A DNA stretch of 8,375 nucleotides. It comes from Spirochaetia bacterium. GTDB taxonomy: Bacteria > Spirochaetota > UBA4802 > UBA5550. Under the pieces are notes generated by a model, which had not been told where the DNA came from, did no database searches, and saw nothing but the letters and a program-made list of their open reading frames with translations. Positions 4,917 to 8,375 of this stretch are shown piece after piece. The position numbers were made by a program, and so were the translations under genes. Numbering within the stretch: position 1 is the first letter of the stretch; each line of letters starts with the position of its first letter. The stretch lies in contig JAITPE010000065.1 in assembly GCA_031289575.1 (NCBI GenBank), positions 1-8,375 on the forward strand. The letters run 5' to 3'.

Positions 4917-6515
4917 TCAACCTTTTTTGTCCAAATGAGCCCTGAGTCCGCCCCATTTTTCGTTGAATATTTCAGCAGGCATAAGTTTAGGACCGCCCGC
5001 CGGAATCTCAGGTTTGAACTCCATTTGACCAAGAATATCTTTCTCGAGGTCTGCTCCCGGAGCGATTTCGATCAGCTTGAGACCATTAACTGTTCCCTCA
5101 AATACCGCTCTTTCGGTAACATAGAGGATTGACTGTCCGGCCTTGACCGACTCAATACAGCTGTATGAAAGCTGCGGGCATTTGTTTACAAACTTCTTGA
5201 ACTTGCCCTCTTTTTCTATTACGAGCTTGCCGTCTTTGCAGCTTGTCTGTGTTCCGCCCGCGGTGAACGATCCAAGAACAACAGCCTTCTGGGCTGTAGA
5301 GGAGATATTCATAAAACCGCCCACGCCCTTGAGGATTCCGTTAACAACACTTGTGTTGATACCGCCTGTAGGGTCAACCTCTGAGAGGCCGAACGAACCA
5401 AATTCAAGACCGCCGTGGTCAAAGAAATTGAAGTGGTCGGTCTGGGTTGTGAGTGACTCAACATTAAAGTGAGCGCCGAAGTTTGTTCCGACACCGGGAA
5501 CTCCGCCGATAGCTCCAGACTCGGAAATCATTGTAATGTAGTCGGCGCAATTCTCTTCGGCGAGAATGGAGCCGATCATCTGCGGGATGCCAAGTCCGAA
5601 GTTGCATTTCTGGCCTTTTTTTACTTCCATAGCGGCCCTTCTTACAGCGGCCTTTGTACCGTCAAACGGAACCGGCTCGAACGCGGTGGCTACAACAGTT
5701 TTAAGCTCTCCTGAAAAAGCTGGATTATAAGAACCGCCCGGAGTATACAGGGCGCCTGCCGGATCTTTAATAACAACAATATAGTCAACATAGATTCCGG
5801 GAATAACTATCTCTTTTGGGTTAAGAAAGCCGTTCTGAAGAATCTGCTCAACCTCAATTATTACCTTTCCGCCATTGGCTCTCGCGGCCTGAGCCACGTT
5901 GAGGGACTCAAGTATGAAAGGAGATTTCCTGAAGCTGATATTTCCGTTTTCATCGGCATAGGTTCCTCTTATGAGAGCGTGTGTTATTGGCATTCCATTA
6001 TACTTAAGATAATCCTGACCGTCAACCTGTACAAACTCTACATACTGGTCTTTCGACGCTCTCGCGAGATCGGTTACCTTTCCGCCTTCGCCGATTCCGG
6101 GACGCGGGTCAACGAATGTGCCCAAACCTATTTTTGAGTAGCAGAAATTTACGCCGCGGGCCTGTTCTCTGTAAAGATGAAGCATTGTTCCAAGAGGCAG
6201 ATTCCAACCCTCTACCTTGTTCGCTATGAACAATGCTGTAAGAGCGTTTGAACACGCCAAGTGTGAGGCTACCCATCTCTTGATGAGGCCTTCGTGCGCG
6301 AAGCAGTCTTCTCCGCGGCTTTTGCCGGGGGCAAAGTTTCCGCTTCCTGCCGCGTGGGTATAGCTTATGTTTTTAGGATGTCCGGTTTCGAGGAATCTGG
6401 CTTCGATTTCCTTGTAGATATCTTCGCAGACACCCGACATACCGAAAGTTGCGCCAGCGATAATCGCTTCATCTGTAATCAGTGCGGCTGCTTCTTTTGC
6501 AGTAATTACTTTCAT
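4917..6515 (-). CDS. Acyl-CoA:acetate/propionate CoA-transferase (YdiF/Pct type)
   Basis: This is a cytoplasmic class I CoA-transferase that moves CoA between short-chain acids such as acetate, propionate or butyrate through a glutamyl-CoA thioester. The 532 residues match the usual 520-540 of the fused alpha-beta form, in which both SCOT-type halves lie on one chain. The alpha half carries GATFGMSG (21-28) and GLGTFVDPRPG (130-140). The beta half begins near residue 300 (FGLGIPQMIG, 306-315) and contains SESGAIGG (331-338), where E332 is the expected catalytic glutamate. It continues with FMNISS (401-406) and VVLGSFTAGG (412-421). ATG 6515 has GGGAGA (6531-6526) 10 bases upstream. The gene is monocistronic, with its own promoter and terminator. 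It probably takes part in fermentative acid production or CoA recycling. The substrate cannot be fixed from sequence, and a link to the B12-dependent propionate pathway is only a speculation from proximity. Confidence 0.92.
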   Translation of the reverse strand: MKVITAKEAAALITDEAIIAGATFGMSGVCEDIYKEIEARFLETGHPKNISYTHAAGSGNFAPGKSRGEDCFAHEGLIKRWVASHLACSNALTALFIANKVEGWNLPLGTMLHLYREQARGVNFCYSKIGLGTFVDPRPGIGEGGKVTDLARASKDQYVEFVQVDGQDYLKYNGMPITHALIRGTYADENGNISFRKSPFILESLNVAQAARANGGKVIIEVEQILQNGFLNPKEIVIPGIYVDYIVVIKDPAGALYTPGGSYNPAFSGELKTVVATAFEPVPFDGTKAAVRRAAMEVKKGQKCNFGLGIPQMIGSILAEENCADYITMISESGAIGGVPGVGTNFGAHFNVESLTTQTDHFNFFDHGGLEFGSFGLSEVDPTGGINTSVVNGILKGVGGFMNISSTAQKAVVLGSFTAGGTQTSCKDGKLVIEKEGKFKKFVNKCPQLSYSCIESVKAGQSILYVTERAVFEGTVNGLKLIEIAPGADLEKDILGQMEFKPEIPAGGPKLMPAEIFNEKWGGLRAHLDKKG

Positions 6516-6525
6516 ATACGTACAT

Positions 6526-6531
6526 TCTCCC
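6526..6531 (-). promoter_or_regulatory. Ribosome binding site of the CoA-transferase gene
   Basis: GGGAGA on the minus strand lies 10 bases before ATG 6515. A second ATG, at 6525, sits directly after it but is out of frame, so the conserved start at 6515 is kept despite the slightly long spacing. Confidence 0.6.
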
Positions 6532-6575
6532 TTTTTTAAATTTTTAGAAATATTCTTTCTATTTTTGTTGTTGTA

Positions 6576-6605
6576 TTACTAAATATGAATAGAGTATTTT
6601 GTCAA
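6576..6605 (-). promoter_or_regulatory. Candidate CoA-transferase promoter
   Basis: On the minus strand a perfect -35 box TTGACA (6605-6600) is followed after 18 bases by TAGTAA (6581-6576), a weak -10 box (3/6). It would leave an untranslated leader of about 50 bases, rich in A and T, before ATG 6515. Confidence 0.45.
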
Positions 6606-6642
6606 TACTTATTCTACAATTTTTCCTTTTTTTTAAAAAATC

Positions 6643-6660
6643 CCCTATATATTATTAGGG
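6643..6660. other. Weak hairpin between divergent genes
   Basis: CCCTA (6643-6647) and TAGGG (6656-6660) form a 5-bp stem with an 8-base AT loop. On the minus strand it is followed by GATTTTTT, as in a terminator, but no minus-strand gene lies upstream of it. It could instead insulate the CoA-transferase promoter. Confidence 0.25.
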
Positions 6661-6665
6661 AAAAT

Positions 6666-6705
6666 ACCCATAGAGGGTCAGAGCCCTCTTTGCAGGGTCA
6701 GAGCC
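6666..6705 (+). repeat. Direct pair of AGGGTCAGAGCC repeats
   Basis: AGGGTCAGAGCC occurs at 6674-6685 and again at 6694-6705, exactly 20 bases apart. The first copy is preceded by ACCCAT (6666-6671), as in the copy at 70-87. GAGGG (6673-6677) and CCCTC (6684-6688) also allow a small hairpin. It belongs to the same dispersed family as the inverted pair at 63-87. The remaining bases up to 6763 are AT-rich and show no clear promoter or ribosome binding site. Confidence 0.7.
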
Positions 6706-6763
6706 ATGAAAGGTAGCAAAACAAGTATTTTTATTATTGCATTTATGTGTAACATACATTATT

Positions 6764-8375
6764 ATGTCTTATAATGATATTTGGGACGGCAGAATGAATC
6801 TTAACGATATTATAAAGTCCGATAAAGACCGCTTGTTTCACGTTGACGATGAGTGCTACATTCTCTTTACCGGAGATTCGATTGAGGATGAACACCCCTT
6901 TATACGCATAGGCAACTGGGCCGATATGCCGGCTGAACTTATTCCGCTCATACGCAATATTGTCATAACCGACAGCGTTACCGGGAATCCCGGCTATGAG
7001 CAGTTTAACATAAATCCCGAGCGCCTCGAAAACAACCGCTACATAGGCAGCGCGGATATCATGCGCAGGTACATTGAGGTTCAAAAACTGTTCGGACTCG
7101 ATTTGTCGGGCGTCGAACTCGTTGATATAAAAAAAGACCTGCCCGAATTTTCAAGGGAAAAGAACCTGTCCGATGACGACCAATTCATAGGCGTCTTCTA
7201 CAGGGACGGCAGCTTTAAAACAATACACCGCGGCAATACCGTTCTCGAACTTAAAGATAACAAGACTCAAGCCGATTCATCCGCCGCCCGAAACGGCCCC
7301 GCTTTGGCCGTTCTGGACGGCAATCCGGTTTTTGCCGGCAAATCATCTGTTGTGTCATACATGCTCCCGTCCGGCGGCATGAAACAATTCATCGAAGCAG
7401 GCTTAGACTCCGGCGCGGACGCGGTCATATATCCGTCGGGCAGCTATATGAATCTCGTATCCTTTCTGGTGCACAAGAAATCGGGCAAGCTGCGCATATT
7501 CACATCCGGAGTCAACGATATCCGCGCAATAAAAAAACTGTTCCCCAATATGTCCATAGACACGGCAGACATCAGCCATATCAAACACGGCTCGCCGAAC
7601 GATCTGTTTGTGGAAAACTACCAGTCCGGGCAGAACATCAGGGCGGTATTCGGCACGGGATTGCGCGTTGCCTTTGTTAAATCGGTAAGCGGCATACAGC
7701 AGGTGCTGAAGGACAAACTTGACGGCATCATTATACCCTACTCCGTTTACAAGGAAAGCGTTCTTCTCTTTAAATCAACGGCAACACCTATCGCTGTTAT
7801 AAACGATACGCCCGGGAACATTTCCACAAGGCTTGCCAAGAACATTCCATGCCTGCGCGAAAACGTGCTGTATAAATTAATCAAGGCGGCTCCGGATGAA
7901 CTGAGCGCCATGTACGGCGGCGGGGACATTCACGCGGCCCAACTCAAGGATGAAATAATACAGTTGAAATCGCGCGCCGAAAACAGCGGCGCCGGACGCA
8001 AGGCATTTTTCAATACTATGTCGCTTGTGCGCCTTATGATAAACTCGTCCGTTGACAGGGATGCCTTTAGTCAAATACAAAAGCTGTACCATGAATTTGC
8101 CGAAGAGCCGGCCGGTCTATTTGAAGCCGAAGAAAGGCGGGTGTTCACTCTCGCCTTTTGCCTCGGCAATATATATCAGTTCGCGGATGCTGTGCCCGGC
8201 AAAAAGCCGCGCCCCAAACAGAAGGACTCCATAGCCGAGGACAGGGAAAGGCTGATGAGGCTTCTCCTGCTCTACCTCAATGAGGGCGCTCTGGGAAAGG
8301 AAAAGCTGAGCGAAGAATTGGGCGCACTGCGCGGCGCGATCGAAAAAAGAAGGGAGACCTATAATCTTGAGCGCG
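6764..8375 (+). CDS. Unknown protein, 3' truncated by window edge; receiver-like repeats
   Basis: This open frame gives 537 residues and runs off the right edge. I do not recognise the family. No signal peptide or membrane segment is visible, so it is probably cytoplasmic. After an N-terminal region (1-190), two segments look alike: GADAVIYPSGSYMNLVSFL (217-235) followed by KLRIFTSGVND, and LDGIIIPYSVYKESVLLF (319-336) followed by TPIAVIND (341-348) and VLYKLIKAA (368-376). The second reads like the beta3-beta4-alpha5 part of a response-regulator receiver with the phosphoacceptor Asp missing, so a pair of pseudo-receiver domains is my tentative reading. The C-terminal part (about 390-537) is helical and charged, with KQKD and EKRRE stretches. 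The start is uncertain: ATG 6764 and ATG 6794 both lack a convincing Shine-Dalgarno sequence. The frame is open upstream to a TGA at 6707. Codon use resembles the other resident genes, so this is a real gene. Confidence 0.75.
   Translation, partial: MSYNDIWDGRMNLNDIIKSDKDRLFHVDDECYILFTGDSIEDEHPFIRIGNWADMPAELIPLIRNIVITDSVTGNPGYEQFNINPERLENNRYIGSADIMRRYIEVQKLFGLDLSGVELVDIKKDLPEFSREKNLSDDDQFIGVFYRDGSFKTIHRGNTVLELKDNKTQADSSAARNGPALAVLDGNPVFAGKSSVVSYMLPSGGMKQFIEAGLDSGADAVIYPSGSYMNLVSFLVHKKSGKLRIFTSGVNDIRAIKKLFPNMSIDTADISHIKHGSPNDLFVENYQSGQNIRAVFGTGLRVAFVKSVSGIQQVLKDKLDGIIIPYSVYKESVLLFKSTATPIAVINDTPGNISTRLAKNIPCLRENVLYKLIKAAPDELSAMYGGGDIHAAQLKDEIIQLKSRAENSGAGRKAFFNTMSLVRLMINSSVDRDAFSQIQKLYHEFAEEPAGLFEAEERRVFTLAFCLGNIYQFADAVPGKKPRPKQKDSIAEDRERLMRLLLLYLNEGALGKEKLSEELGALRGAIEKRRETYNLER

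Noticed and set aside
6706..6774. A 22-codon frame starting MKGSKTSIFII that overlaps the start of the last gene
   Set aside because: It has no good ribosome binding site, begins within the repeat region and is too short to separate from chance.
1..8375. CRISPR array, complete insertion sequence or prophage genes
   Set aside because: No regularly spaced repeats, no transposase or integrase frames and no phage structural genes are visible.

Overview
The window looks like chromosomal DNA of a Gram-negative-type (diderm) anaerobe with mid-range G+C. A host-associated spirochaete of the Treponema group is my best guess. The evidence is a TonB-dependent outer-membrane receptor, a lipoprotein with the loose lipobox typical of spirochaetes, a fermentation-type CoA-transferase and a lineage-restricted unknown gene. 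No single-copy phylogenetic marker is present, so the assignment is an inference.

Region 1 (1-2859, + strand) is a vitamin B12 uptake unit. A palindrome-rich leader (29-118) and a weak promoter are followed by a cobalamin riboswitch. Its aptamer lies at about 158-253. Its expression platform contains competing helices, a terminator-like hairpin ending in six U (352-396) and a hairpin that masks the ribosome binding site (403-425). Downstream are a small lipoprotein (434-904) and, 8 bases later, a BtuB-like receptor (913-2859). The receptor has no recognisable Shine-Dalgarno sequence of its own and is probably translationally coupled. The simplest reading is that low B12 turns on a two-part outer-membrane device for cobalamin capture and import.

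Region 2 (2920-4634, - strand) is a single DUF262/DUF1524 gene of the GmrSD family of modification-dependent nucleases. It is markedly AT-rich (15 G+C of 60 at 3721-3780, against 34 of 60 at 1201-1260) and lies convergent to btuB and just downstream of a tRNA gene. It appears to be a horizontally acquired defence gene. Its promoter places the likely transcription start almost at the ATG, suggesting leaderless translation.

Region 3 (4684-6605, - strand) holds tRNA-Leu(GAG), two tandem terminator-like hairpins and a full-length fused type I acyl-CoA:acetate/propionate CoA-transferase with its promoter and ribosome binding site.

Region 4 (6606-8375) holds an intergenic segment with two direct copies of an AGGGTCAGAGCC repeat, also present as an inverted pair at 63-87. 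It is followed by the first 537 codons of a + strand gene of unknown function that runs off the end. This protein appears to contain two degenerate receiver-like alpha/beta units.

The best candidates for something not yet described are the riboswitch-controlled lipoprotein paired with BtuB, and the unknown protein at the right edge.
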